The notes beneath the pieces were generated by a model. It was not told where the DNA came from and made no database searches. It saw only the letters and a program-made list of their open reading frames with translations. The translations under genes were made by a program, and so were the position numbers. A stretch of 64,000 nucleotides of DNA from Pseudomonas fluorescens (GTDB lineage Bacteria; Pseudomonadota; Gammaproteobacteria; Pseudomonadales; Pseudomonadaceae): the NCBI RefSeq assembly GCF_902497855.1, contig NZ_CABVHU010000020.1, forward strand, positions 1 through 64,000. Reading direction: 5' to 3'. Positions within the stretch are counted from its first letter, which is position 1; each line of letters starts with the position of its first letter. This document shows, one piece after another, positions 8,768 to 17,523 of this stretch.

Positions 8768-9804
8768 TGTGTATGCCTGTGATGGATATCCGGAAAGTGT
8801 GGATGGCTGTGCCGGATCTGCGCATGTTCATGAACATGGCTGTGTGCGCCTGTCCCACTCCACTCAAACGAATGTTCGTGCTGGTGGTGCTCATCATGAA
8901 CGTGGCGATGTTCATGCGTCAGCGGTAAGTGCTGGTGCTCATGCGCGTGGCTTTCGGTAAGGTGAAGCCAAACCCCCACTCCCATCAATACGGCGGCGGC
9001 CCAGAACGACAATGCCACAGGCTCGCCCAGAGCCAGGATTGCGATCGCCGCCCCCAGGAACGGCGCCGTCGAGAAATAGGCCCCTGTACGTGCTGAACCG
9101 AGGCCTCGCAGAGCAAGGACAAAGAGTACCAAGCTGACACCATACCCCAGAAAACCAAGTACTAGCGTTGGGGCAAGCACCGGGAAATCAGGAAACCTGG
9201 CGCCCAAAAGCAACGCCAATGAACAGTTGACCACCCCAGCTACCAAGCCTTTGAAACCTGCCAAAAAGAGCGCGTCGGATGCTGACATCTTGCGTGTCAG
9301 GTTGTTATCGATGGCCCAGCACAAACAGGCCAGCGAGACCGCCAACGGCCCCAGCCAGTCATGAGCCTGGGTGGTTTCTTGAGGCCATGCCAGGACGACA
9401 CCTCCGGCAATGATCGCTACCATCCCCCCCACAATGCGCCGGTCAGCGTTCTCCTTGAATACGACCCAAGCCAACAACGCGGTAAGCACTGCTTCCAGGT
9501 TAAGCATCAGAGAAGCGGTTGCGCCGGACGTCCTGGTTAATCCAAACATCAGCGCGACGGGCCCGAGGACTCCCCCGAACGCGATGGCGCCGATAAGCCA
9601 GGGCCATTCAGACGACGCGAGGCCCACCGTTTTCCAGCCATGGTCACGCACAAAGCGGACGATGGTCAGGCCCAGGCCACTTCCCAAGTACAGAAGGCCT
9701 GCGAGTAATACAGGGGAGACGTCGAGACCAAGGAGCTTGGCAAGCGGTGTGCTCGCACCAAATAACGCGGCGGCGGCCAGCGCATATAAAATGCTCCGGT
9801 TCAT
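8764..9804 (-). CDS. EamA/DMT family membrane transporter with His-rich tail
   Basis: The product of about 346 residues has ten hydrophobic helices in two EamA repeats, as in drug/metabolite exporters of the RhaT/YdcZ-like superfamily. The last 66 residues form a hydrophilic tail with 24 histidines, starting HLTESHAHEHQH and ending HHRHTH, which suggests metal binding (Ni, Co, Zn) or metal-dependent control. The ATG at 9804 has GGAG nine bases upstream; a longer frame begins at 9873 but adds an unlikely 23-residue lead. It stands alone, convergent with the salicylate block. Confidence 0.85.
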   Translation of the reverse strand: MNRSILYALAAAALFGASTPLAKLLGLDVSPVLLAGLLYLGSGLGLTIVRFVRDHGWKTVGLASSEWPWLIGAIAFGGVLGPVALMFGLTRTSGATASLMLNLEAVLTALLAWVVFKENADRRIVGGMVAIIAGGVVLAWPQETTQAHDWLGPLAVSLACLCWAIDNNLTRKMSASDALFLAGFKGLVAGVVNCSLALLLGARFPDFPVLAPTLVLGFLGYGVSLVLFVLALRGLGSARTGAYFSTAPFLGAAIAILALGEPVALSFWAAAVLMGVGVWLHLTESHAHEHQHLPLTHEHRHVHDEHHQHEHSFEWSGTGAHSHVHEHAQIRHSHPHFPDIHHRHTH

Positions 9805-10024
9805 CGATAACTCCGCACCTGACTGTCGTGAGGAACCATCATACCGCGAGGCGCATGGCTTGCTTCGCCGCATTCTGGCCGTGGATGGAGGGTTCGACGC
9901 CCCCAGTCAAGCGGATAGGACAGGTCGCGACTGAGGGGGCTGCAGAGGGGGAGACCGAGTTGAATCTATCGAAATATAGGCATATTATCGAATTTAGATA
10001 AACTACCTAATTTGAGTAGAATTA

Positions 10025-11239
10025 ATGGATGCCATCCGCAATCCTTACGCTCCTGGTGCCGGTACTCGTCCCCCCGAGCTTGCCGGGCGTGACGTTATCC
10101 GCGAGAAGCTACGCATTTCCATCGAGCGCCTGCGGGTTGGGCGTCCGTCAAAAAGTATCGTGATGGTCGGCCTACGAGGTGTAGGCAAGACCGTCTTGTT
10201 GAATCGAATGCTCATCGATGCAGAAACTGCCGGTATCTATACCGTATATGCGGAGGCCCCGGAAGGACGTTCTTTGCCTTCGTTGCTGGCTCCGCAGCTG
10301 CGTTCCGCGTTGCTTCGCATCAGTAGAGTGGAGGCCGCCAAAGATAAGGCCATACGGGCACTCAGAGCACTCACAGGGTTTGCCCGGTCTCTGAAGGTGA
10401 CCTATTCGGACATTGAAGTTGGCTTCGATTACGAGCCTGAAGCAGGACTGGCCGACAACGGCGATCTCGAAGGCGATCTAACCACGTTGCTGACTCAGGT
10501 GGGTGAAGCGGCCCGCGGTGCCGAGACCGCATTAGTCATCTTCATCGACGAACTTCAGTACGTCGTCGAGGAGGAATTAGCCGCTCTGATTACTGCGCTC
10601 CATCGCGTATCTCAATTGAGCCTTCCAGTGACAATTGTGGGTGCGGGCCTACCGCAGCTCCGTGGTCGCGCTGGGAACGCAAAGTCATACGCTGAGCGAT
10701 TGTTCGATTATCCGGAGATTGGTCCGTTAGAGCCGGCCGCGGCCCAAGTGGCGTTCGTAAAGCCGTCTGAGGACGAGGGCGTGATTGTCGATCCGGACGC
10801 AGCCGATCTGGTGGTCACGATGACACAAGGCTACCCGTACTTCATTCAAGAATGGGGCAAGAGTTCCTGGGATGTAGCGAACAACGACCGCATCACCGTT
10901 GAAGACGTTCGGGAGGCCTCGCCACTGGCGATAGCCGCTCTGGATGAAAGTTTTTTTCGGGTTCGTTTTGACCGGATGACGGTCGCTGAAAAAATATTTT
11001 TAAGAGCGATGGCCGATCTGGGTGCAGGTCCTCATCGGTCTGGCGATATCGCCGGACGGCTTGGCCGGACAAGTCAGTCGCTGGGGCCAATACGCAGTAG
11101 CCTTATTACCAAAGGCATGATCTGGAGCCCAAACCACGGTGATACCGCATTCACCGTACCGATGTTCGATCAGTATATGAAACGAATCATGCCTGGTAAC
11201 GATTGGCAGCCGCCACCCGCGGGTGCCGCCAAGGCGTAG
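10025..11239 (+). CDS. Stand-alone AAA+ ATPase with C-terminal winged helix (Cdc6/Orc-like architecture)
   Basis: The 404-residue protein has a Walker A motif GLRGVGKT (about residues 49-56), a Walker B motif FIDELQ (about 176-181), a sensor segment VTIVGAGLP, and a C-terminal winged-helix-like region (about 320-390, including RSGDIAGRLGRTSQSLGPI). This layout resembles archaeal-type ATPases and Cdc6/Orc proteins. The process it serves is unknown. The start has only a weak ribosome site (TTGAGTAG). The 60 bases before it are AT-rich with two TATCGAA copies at 9967 and 9986. It has no partner gene; the AraC regulator converges on it. Confidence 0.8.
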   Translation: MDAIRNPYAPGAGTRPPELAGRDVIREKLRISIERLRVGRPSKSIVMVGLRGVGKTVLLNRMLIDAETAGIYTVYAEAPEGRSLPSLLAPQLRSALLRISRVEAAKDKAIRALRALTGFARSLKVTYSDIEVGFDYEPEAGLADNGDLEGDLTTLLTQVGEAARGAETALVIFIDELQYVVEEELAALITALHRVSQLSLPVTIVGAGLPQLRGRAGNAKSYAERLFDYPEIGPLEPAAAQVAFVKPSEDEGVIVDPDAADLVVTMTQGYPYFIQEWGKSSWDVANNDRITVEDVREASPLAIAALDESFFRVRFDRMTVAEKIFLRAMADLGAGPHRSGDIAGRLGRTSQSLGPIRSSLITKGMIWSPNHGDTAFTVPMFDQYMKRIMPGNDWQPPPAGAAKA

Positions 11240-11290
11240 GCAATGTAGAGGGGCCGAGGCCGAAGGCGCTGCCAAGCACCACGGAACGCG

Positions 11291-12358
11291 TCACTGTTTT
11301 ACCTTCCGCACATCCAGGCCCAAGGTGTACGGTTGGCGCAAATTTGATTGAATCACTCGATACTCACCAGGCGTCATGCCGAACCAGCGCAGGCACGCCT
11401 TGTGGAAACTGCTGTGGTCATGAAAGCCGAGCAGGTGAGTCACATGCTGCACATTGAAATGGGAATGACGCAGATAGAAGTCGGCTAACTGCTGACGCAC
11501 ATAGTTCAGGATATCCGTGAACTGCGTACCTGCTCTTTCCAGTGCCCGTTGCAGTGTTCGCTTGCTGATGCTCAGCGCGGCCGCAATCGATTCCATATCA
11601 CACCGTACCTGGCTTTGTTCCAGACTCAGGCGTTTGGTGATCAGTGCACGCGTCATGCAGACCATGGTGGAATCATTCAACAGATCGAGCTGAGCATTGG
11701 CATAGCTGTAATGGAGCTTGGCCAACCCTTCGTTGGCGGTGCTCAACGGACGCAGCAGCTCCTCACCATCGAACAGGATGCTGTCATAGGCCGCCCCGAA
11801 ATGCAGCTCACAGCCAAACAGCTGTTGATGCTCGTGGATGTCTTGCGGTTGGGGGTAGCTGAATTCCACACTCAGCGGTCTCAGCGATGTGCCGCTGCTC
11901 AGCCAGCGATAGGCACCCAGCAGTGTCCCAAGGCTGGCATCGGTGTACTGGCGGGGCTTGATCGAGCCGCGCTGATGGTGATCGATCGTAACCAGGCGGT
12001 AATGCTGCTGTTCCTGAACAACAAACAGGGTGAAACCCGTTCCGATCAATGGGCTGAAATGAACCAGTCGTTCGAATGCCTGTTTCAGGGTCGAACTGGA
12101 CATCATGGTATAGCCGACGAGCTGAAAAATGTCCGGATGAAAGTTTTTGGCGGACTTCAAACCAATGTTCGGATCGTCGCAGGCCTGGGCTGCCAGCTCC
12201 CATAGGCGGTAGAGAGTGCTTCGTTCGCAGAAGGATCCCGGTATCGCTGTGAGCTTCATATCAAGCCCAGCCTCCTGGCACAGGCGTTCGGCATCCAATC
12301 CTTGCTCCGACAGTGTGTTCACCAGCACGCGGGCATAGGCTGTACTCATTTTATACAT
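11291..12358 (-). CDS. AraC family transcriptional regulator
   Basis: This 355-residue regulator has the N-terminal arabinose-binding-like domain common in Pseudomonas (about residues 15-205) and two C-terminal AraC helix-turn-helix units (about 250-340). The units include MESIAAALSISKRTLQRALE and the family signature HVTHLLGFHDHSSFHKACLR with FGMTPGEYR. It reads leftward. Its upstream side faces the remnant hydrolase and dienelactone-hydrolase-like genes across 456 bases, so those could be targets, but no operator was identified. Confidence 0.9.
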   Translation of the reverse strand: MYKMSTAYARVLVNTLSEQGLDAERLCQEAGLDMKLTAIPGSFCERSTLYRLWELAAQACDDPNIGLKSAKNFHPDIFQLVGYTMMSSSTLKQAFERLVHFSPLIGTGFTLFVVQEQQHYRLVTIDHHQRGSIKPRQYTDASLGTLLGAYRWLSSGTSLRPLSVEFSYPQPQDIHEHQQLFGCELHFGAAYDSILFDGEELLRPLSTANEGLAKLHYSYANAQLDLLNDSTMVCMTRALITKRLSLEQSQVRCDMESIAAALSISKRTLQRALERAGTQFTDILNYVRQQLADFYLRHSHFNVQHVTHLLGFHDHSSFHKACLRWFGMTPGEYRVIQSNLRQPYTLGLDVRKVKQ

Positions 12359-12814
12359 AACGATCCCATCTCTCTGTTCAATCAGGCGTCCATGACTGCT
12401 TAAGCAAAATCGGTGCCCGAGACCTCAGGCTCTGGGCAGTTATGCTCGTTTGGGAGTCATAGGTTCAGGGCCTCATTCAGGGCATCGGAAAAAGGTAGTT
12501 AAAATGCGCTATTAGCAGGCATCAAATGTCGACATGCACCGTGCTGGTGACGATCCTGGTCATGATGACCTGTCTATGTGAATTATTTGTGTATCGAAGA
12601 AGCTGGTAGGGAATGCAGTTTCAGAGTTTCAGATCAAGTTGATCAGTGCCGGGGAATTTTCACGATCTATAAAGCTATAGGGGAGGGTGGGCGAGCTATT
12701 CGTTTTATTCCAACTTATGTGAATCTGGTATTAGTGCTATGTGATTGGCGCGGTTTATCGATTAATCGTTGAAAGGTAATTTGCTTCTCAGCGACATCAA
12801 ATCGAGAGCAAGCC
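12359..12814. other. Intergenic interval, no gene supported
   Basis: This 456-base, comparatively AT-rich interval separates the AraC gene from the hydrolase remnant. A 64-codon frame at 12578-12772 lacks a ribosome site and any recognisable family, so it is not called. Presumably it holds the AraC promoter and the debris of the hydrolase 5' end. Confidence 0.5.
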
Positions 12815-13366
12815 ATGATTCAGCGTTTCATCCGCCAATGCGTGCCCGCTGCTGCATGGGAGACAACGGCCGACGGCCGTGAAGGATTCCAGAACATTTT
12901 CCTGCGGCGAGGATTCTCCACGTACCTGATCGACCAGCCGCGCCGTGGCGATGCGGGACGCAGCCTGGTTGAAACGACGATCAAACCGGTGCCGGACGAA
13001 CAGCTGTGGTTCAACCAATTCCGCATCGGCCTGTGGCCCGAGAGCTTCGAGGGCAGCCGGTTTCCACGTGGGCAGGCGGCGCTGGAGCAGTTCAAAGCAC
13101 TGACCCGAATCCCCATCGTTATTTTCTACGGCGACAACATCCCCGACCAACCGGTTCGCCAACCGGCCCAGGACAGTTGGCGCGCGCGGCTCGAGATGGC
13201 GCGCCTGTGGCGCGATACGGTGAATCGCCATGGCGGTGACGTCAGGCTCGTTCACCTGCCGCAGATCGGTATCAAGGGCAATAGCCACTTTCCTTTTTCG
13301 GACATGAACAACGTCGAGATCGCTGATCTGGTTTCGCAGTTTCTCGCTGAAAAACATCTGGATTGA
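12815..13366 (+). pseudogene. Alpha/beta hydrolase remnant with internal deletion of the active site
   Basis: The 183-codon frame retains two parts of a secreted-type alpha/beta hydrolase usually about 350 residues long. An N-proximal part is recognisable by WETTADGREGFQNIFLRRGF and LIDQPRRGDAGRS. A C-terminal part carries LTRIPIVIFYGDNIP, ARLWRDTVNRHGGD and the catalytic-His region GIKGNSHFPFSD. Between them, near ALEQF/KALTRIP, the expected block with the GxSxG nucleophile elbow is absent; the signal peptide and oxyanion-hole region before WETT are also gone. The frame was kept, but the protein cannot be a working hydrolase. It precedes a different, intact hydrolase. Confidence 0.8.
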
Positions 13367-13426
13367 CCAGGAGCGCGGCGATAGCGGCCACCCCTCTCAC
13401 ACACTTTAAATGTCAGGAGTATTCCT

Positions 13427-14482
13427 ATGATGCGAACCACGCTGAAGGCCACGTTGATGGCGGCCATGATCGGGATGTCGGGCGTCGAAGCCGAGGCTGC
13501 GGACTACAAGCAGAATCCATTCACGTTGACCTACGGTGGCGCGCTGACGAAGAACGAACCGGGCAAGGTCAACATCCATCCGGCCACCTACACACTTGAT
13601 GGCCTGGACATTGCCGCCAACGTTTACACACCGGCGAACTATGATGCGACGAAAAAATACCCGGTCGTCGTCGTGGCGCACCCCAATGGTGGGGTGAAGG
13701 AACAGGTCGCGGGCCTGTATGCCCAGCGTCTGGCGGATCAGGGCTACATCACGATCACCGCAGATGCGGCGTATCAAGGGGCCAGTGGCGGTGAACCGCG
13801 CAATGTGGACAAACCGGCACATCGCATTGAAGACATCCATGGCATGGCTGACTTCATTGCCAGCTATCCCGGTGCCGACAGCAAGCGTCTGGGCTTGCTG
13901 GGTATCTGTGGCGGTGGCGGTTATTCATTGGCGGCGGCGCAAACCGACAAGCGCTTCCAGTCGATTGCGACCTTGAGCATGTTCAACTCCGGGCTGGTTC
14001 GCCGCAATGGCTACCAGGATTCGCAGCTGTCGACGATTCAGCAACGCTTGCAGCAGGCGTCGGCGGCCCGCGCCCGGGAAGCGTCGGGTGGAGAAGTCCT
14101 CTACGTCGGTGATGCCAAGCTGACTGATGAACAGATCGCCAAGCTGCCGTTTGATCTGTACCGACAGGGCTTCGAGTACTACGGCAAGACCCACGCTCAC
14201 CCCAACTCGACTTTCCGTTACACCCAGAGCAGCCTGATGGACCTGATGAGCTTCGATGCCACGGATCAGATCGCGCTGATCGACAAGCCGTTGCTGATGA
14301 TCGCGGGCAGCAAGGCCGACAGCCTGTACATGTCGCAACAAGCCTTTGCCAAGGCCACCGGTACCCAGGACAAAAAATTGTTCACCATTGATGGCGCTAC
14401 CCATATCGACACCTACTGGGTGCCTGCGTATGTGGACGTCGCAATGGACCAGCTGACCGCGTTTTACGCCAGAACGCTCTGA
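13427..14482 (+). CDS. Exported alpha/beta hydrolase, dienelactone-hydrolase type, Cys nucleophile
   Basis: The 351-residue product has a signal peptide (cleavage near VEAEAA, about residue 25) and an alpha/beta hydrolase fold. The oxyanion region is VVAHPNGG, and the nucleophile elbow GICGGGG carries Cys in place of Ser, as in dienelactone hydrolases and YcjY-like proteins. The acid/His end is MIAGSKADS and DGATHID. The substrate is unknown. A GGAG-type site precedes the ATG. The next gene begins 19 bases after the stop, so the two form an operon. Confidence 0.85.
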   Translation: MMRTTLKATLMAAMIGMSGVEAEAADYKQNPFTLTYGGALTKNEPGKVNIHPATYTLDGLDIAANVYTPANYDATKKYPVVVVAHPNGGVKEQVAGLYAQRLADQGYITITADAAYQGASGGEPRNVDKPAHRIEDIHGMADFIASYPGADSKRLGLLGICGGGGYSLAAAQTDKRFQSIATLSMFNSGLVRRNGYQDSQLSTIQQRLQQASAARAREASGGEVLYVGDAKLTDEQIAKLPFDLYRQGFEYYGKTHAHPNSTFRYTQSSLMDLMSFDATDQIALIDKPLLMIAGSKADSLYMSQQAFAKATGTQDKKLFTIDGATHIDTYWVPAYVDVAMDQLTAFYARTL

Positions 14483-14501
14483 CTTGAAGGAATACGTCCT
14501 C

Positions 14502-15677
14502 ATGAAGAATACCTTGATAGGCATCGCGGTGTGCGCCGCGGCCCCTTTTGCCGACGCTGTCGGTGCAGACAAAGCCAGTGAGCCCCGCCGGACCGAGCAG
14601 CAGATCAGCCGGGCGGGCACTCAGGCTGCGTTTGCGGGATCTACGGACTATTTCACCGGGCGGGTACGCGTCGATCCCTTGTTTCCCGCCACGAACGAGA
14701 TCAATGCTTCCGGCGCTTATGTCAGCTTCGAGCCGGGCGCACGCTCGGCCTGGCATACCCACCCCGCAGGACAGCGGTTGGTGGTGACTTCCGGTCTGGG
14801 ACTGGTCCAGGAATGGGGCAAGCCGATGCAGGAAATCCGCCCGGGCGACGTCATCGTCTGCCCTCCGGGCGTCAAGCACTGGCATGGCGCCGCTCCGACG
14901 AGCGCCATGACGCACCTGGCCGTGACTGGCGCGGTGGATGGCAAGAGTGTGCAATGGCTGGAGAAAGTGACCGACGAGCAATACAGCGCCCGGGTGTCGG
15001 TGGCACCGAAAGACGGGTCTACGGCCCAACCGGTGTCGGAGACGCTGTCCACCAAGCAACAGGCCATCCCGTTGATGGCCGCCGCCATGGCCACGAGCAA
15101 TATGTCCGGGCTCAATACCGCATTGAATCAAGGGCTGGATGCGGGCCTGACGGTCAGCGAGGCGAAGGAAATTCTGGTGCAACTCTACGCCTATAGCGGT
15201 TTTCCACGCAGTCTCAATGCACTCGGCGAGCTGATGAACGTGGTCGAGGCACGCAAGCAACGCGGCGTTCAGGACGATCCGGGGCGCGAGCCCGGCCGGG
15301 TCATTCCCGTCGGCGATGAACTGCTGGTGGCGGGCAAAGCCAATCAGACGCGAATCGCCGGTGCGCCTGTCCAAGGCCCGTTGTTCGACTTCGTTCCCGT
15401 CATCAACCAGTACTTGCAGGCGCATCTGTTCGGCGACATCTTCGAGCGCGATAACCTGGACTGGCAAAGTCGTGAACTGGCCACCGTCGCTGCTTTAGCC
15501 GTCACTCCCGGTGTCGAGCCGCAACTGCGCTCGCACATGGCTGCCAGCCTGCGGGTCGGCCTGACGGTTGCGCAGTTGCGTCAGCTGGTTCAACTGCTGG
15601 CTGACCAAGGTGATGCCGCTGCGGCCAGGCGTGCCGGTGAAGCGCTGGACAGTGTCCAGGCTAATCAACCCAAATAG
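14502..15677 (+). CDS. Exported cupin-carboxymuconolactone decarboxylase fusion
   Basis: The 391-residue protein joins a signal peptide, an N-terminal cupin (about residues 45-160; HTHPAGQ and PGVKHWHG supply the metal ligands) and two carboxymuconolactone-decarboxylase-like segments. The first contains SEAKEILVQLYAYSGFPRSL and the second SRELATVAALAV. Such fusions occur beside hydrolases and reductases of small-molecule detoxification or peroxide metabolism; the reaction is unknown. The ATG at 14502 with AAGGA upstream is preferred to a TTG at 14484 because it gives a proper signal peptide. The 3' end overlaps the convergent LysR gene by 13 bases. Confidence 0.85.
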   Translation: MKNTLIGIAVCAAAPFADAVGADKASEPRRTEQQISRAGTQAAFAGSTDYFTGRVRVDPLFPATNEINASGAYVSFEPGARSAWHTHPAGQRLVVTSGLGLVQEWGKPMQEIRPGDVIVCPPGVKHWHGAAPTSAMTHLAVTGAVDGKSVQWLEKVTDEQYSARVSVAPKDGSTAQPVSETLSTKQQAIPLMAAAMATSNMSGLNTALNQGLDAGLTVSEAKEILVQLYAYSGFPRSLNALGELMNVVEARKQRGVQDDPGREPGRVIPVGDELLVAGKANQTRIAGAPVQGPLFDFVPVINQYLQAHLFGDIFERDNLDWQSRELATVAALAVTPGVEPQLRSHMAASLRVGLTVAQLRQLVQLLADQGDAAAARRAGEALDSVQANQPK

Positions 15678-16558
15678 CGCAGGGCTTCGCGCAGCAAGGT
15701 GAAGGCCGGTGAACTCTGGCGCCGGCTCGGATAATAGAGGTGGTAGCCAGAGAAGGGTTCGCACCAGTCCTTGAGTACGTGAATCAGCCGACCCTGCGCG
15801 ACATGCTCCAACACCAGGTCTTCCGGCATATAGGCCAGCCCCAGTCCCTGGAGGGCCGCCTCCAGGCGCATGGCGATGTTATTGAATACCAGCTGGCCTT
15901 CGACCCGCACTTTCAGTTCTTGCCCGTCTTTTTCGAACTCCCAGAGGAACAGGCCGCCGTAAGTCGGCATGCGCAGGGTGATGCAGTTGTGCAGCATGAG
16001 GTCACTGGGGATGACCGGCCTGGGATATCGGGTGAAATACGCCGGGGAACCCACCACCGCCATCCGCATGTCCGGGCCGATGCGCATCGCGATCATGTCC
16101 TTGGCCACTTGCTGACCCAGCCGTACGCCAGCGTCGAAACCCTCCGCCACGATGTCGGTAAGGCCATAGTCGACGATGATTTCGATATCCAGGTCGGGAT
16201 TATCGGGCAGCAGTTTCGCCAGCACCGGATGCAACAGCGTGATCGCCGAATGCTCACCCGCGGTGATGCGCAATTTGCCGGCCGGTTTGTCGCGGAATTT
16301 GCTGAGCAACGCCAGCTCACTGTCGATTTCTTCGAACCGGGGGGCGATCACCCGCAGCAAATGCTCGCCGGCTTCGGTGGGGGAGACGCTTCGAGTGGTG
16401 CGAGCAAGCAACCTGACCCCCAGTCGCTCCTCCAACTGACGCATCGCGCGGCTCAAGGCCGGTTGAGACATGCCGAGCCTGGCGGCGGCACGGGTGAAAC
16501 TGCGCTCTTGGGCCACGGCGGAGAAGATCGCGAGTTGGTCATAGCTTTCGACTGTCAT
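15665..16558 (-). CDS. LysR family transcriptional regulator
   Basis: This 297-residue LysR protein has an N-terminal helix-turn-helix (FTRAAARLGMSQPALSRAMR, about residues 20-40) and a substrate-binding domain of the group that controls reductases and efflux genes (DIVAEGFDAGVRLG, MPEDLVLEHVAQG, YYPSRRQSSPAFTLLREAL). It converges on, and overlaps by 13 bases, the cupin-CMD gene. It is the obvious candidate to control the hydrolase/cupin pair, although an operator was not identified. Confidence 0.93.
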   Translation of the reverse strand: MTVESYDQLAIFSAVAQERSFTRAAARLGMSQPALSRAMRQLEERLGVRLLARTTRSVSPTEAGEHLLRVIAPRFEEIDSELALLSKFRDKPAGKLRITAGEHSAITLLHPVLAKLLPDNPDLDIEIIVDYGLTDIVAEGFDAGVRLGQQVAKDMIAMRIGPDMRMAVVGSPAYFTRYPRPVIPSDLMLHNCITLRMPTYGGLFLWEFEKDGQELKVRVEGQLVFNNIAMRLEAALQGLGLAYMPEDLVLEHVAQGRLIHVLKDWCEPFSGYHLYYPSRRQSSPAFTLLREALRYLG

Positions 16559-16639
16559 TTATACGGCCCTGTTATAAACAGTCTGCGATTATGTCACCAG
16601 ATCCATACTACTACGCCCCCGTTATTCTCCGGCGCTTCG

Positions 16640-16740
16640 AGAAACAGCTAGTCACCCTCCGCAAATTCCGCCAGGCGCGCGTAGAGGGCATTGGCTGCCA
16701 GGGCGCGTTGGCGAACAAGGGCCCCATGATTTATTCAGGC
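16640..16740 (-). other. Possible C-terminal gene remnant on the minus strand
   Basis: Downstream of an in-frame stop, the minus strand reads NHGALVRQRALAANALYARL and then AEFAEGD before a stop near 16649. It looks like the tail of a lost protein-coding gene (its Leu/Ala/Arg pattern suits an alpha-helical C-terminus), but no family was recognised. Confidence 0.25.
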
Positions 16741-16786
16741 ACTTCCAGGCCGCCAGGATAAAAAGAGCGGGACATGTGTATCGCTG

Positions 16787-16855
16787 TGTATCCGGCCCCC
16801 CCGTACGGATGCTGGCGTACAAATGCCCCTCGATCCGGATACATCCGGGATACAT
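16787..16855. promoter_or_regulatory. Inverted and direct GGATACA repeats upstream of the EGKC gene
   Basis: TGTATCCGG (16787-16795) is repeated in inverted form as CCGGATACA (16835-16843), followed at once by a direct near-copy CCGGGATACA (16845-16854). A further TGTATC lies at 16777. The cluster is 120-190 bases before the EGKC/EF-hand gene and may be a regulator binding site. Confidence 0.35.
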
Positions 16856-16974
16856 GGCTGCAGTCAAATAGCCTGGCCTTGGCGAGAAAGCAAACGCACC
16901 TCGCACCACGGCTTATCGCCCTGGTGGCATGACCCTGAGCGGCCTCGCCGCACACAGTACCCGGAGAAATAACC

Positions 16975-17436
16975 ATGTCCCGTATCTCGAGCAAATCCCG
17001 TATTGGCCTGATCGCTGTTGCACTGGTCGGCAGCATGAACCTCGCTTCGTCCGCCTTCGCCGCTGACGCACTGCCGCAAGGCTACCAACTTGCCGCGGCG
17101 GAAAAGACCAGTGAAGGCAAGTGTGGCGAAGGCAAGTGCGGTGCCGGCGAAACCGGTGCCAAGGTCACCAAGGCCGGCGAAGGCAAGTGCGGTGAAGGCA
17201 AATGCGGCGATGCTTCCTTCGCCCGTACCGACACTGACGACGACGGCCGCGTGTCCCTGAAAGAGTTGCTGACCGTGGCCCCCCAGGGCAGTGAGGAATT
17301 CAAGGCGATGGACACCAACAACGACGGTTTCCTCTCCGAAGGCGAGGTCTACAAGTTCCGCACCAACCAGTTCACCACCAATGGCAAGAAAGTGCCGACC
17401 GAGCTGTTCACCAAAATGAGCAAAGCGCAGGGCTGA
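16975..17436 (+). CDS. Exported EGKC-repeat protein with two EF-hands (HvfA/bufferin-like precursor candidate)
   Basis: The 153-residue product has a signal peptide (cleavage near SAFA, residue 29). Two copies of EGKCGEGKCG follow, with cysteines at 50, 55, 72 and 77. Two canonical EF-hand loops come next (Asp86-88-90/Ser94/Glu97 and Asp113-Asn115-Asp117/Ser121/Glu124). Paired EGKC motifs are the hallmark of HvfA/bufferin-type metallophore precursors, whose Cys are modified by an MNIO (DUF692) enzyme with a DUF2063 partner. Neither partner gene is in the window, so this is an orphan candidate. Without modification it would still be a periplasmic Ca- and metal-binding protein. It stands alone, followed by a long hairpin. 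Confidence 0.75.
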   Translation: MSRISSKSRIGLIAVALVGSMNLASSAFAADALPQGYQLAAAEKTSEGKCGEGKCGAGETGAKVTKAGEGKCGEGKCGDASFARTDTDDDGRVSLKELLTVAPQGSEEFKAMDTNNDGFLSEGEVYKFRTNQFTTNGKKVPTELFTKMSKAQG

Positions 17437-17464
17437 TAGGGGGGCGCCGAGTACGCCGACACTT

Positions 17465-17500
17465 GTGTGGCGAGATAGGGGTTTCTCTATCTCGCACACA
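17465..17500. terminator. Hairpin between convergent genes
   Basis: GCGAGATAG (17470-17478) pairs with CTATCTCGC (17487-17495), and the stem extends through TGTG(T)/(A)CACA with one bulge. There is no T run, so termination efficiency is uncertain. It separates the EGKC gene from the convergent TPR regulator. Confidence 0.5.
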
Positions 17501-17523
17501 GTCATTTCAGGGTCAGGTTGCCG

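Noticed and set aside
12578..12772. 64-codon frame between AraC and the hydrolase remnant
   Set aside because: It has no ribosome site, no family and non-typical codon use.
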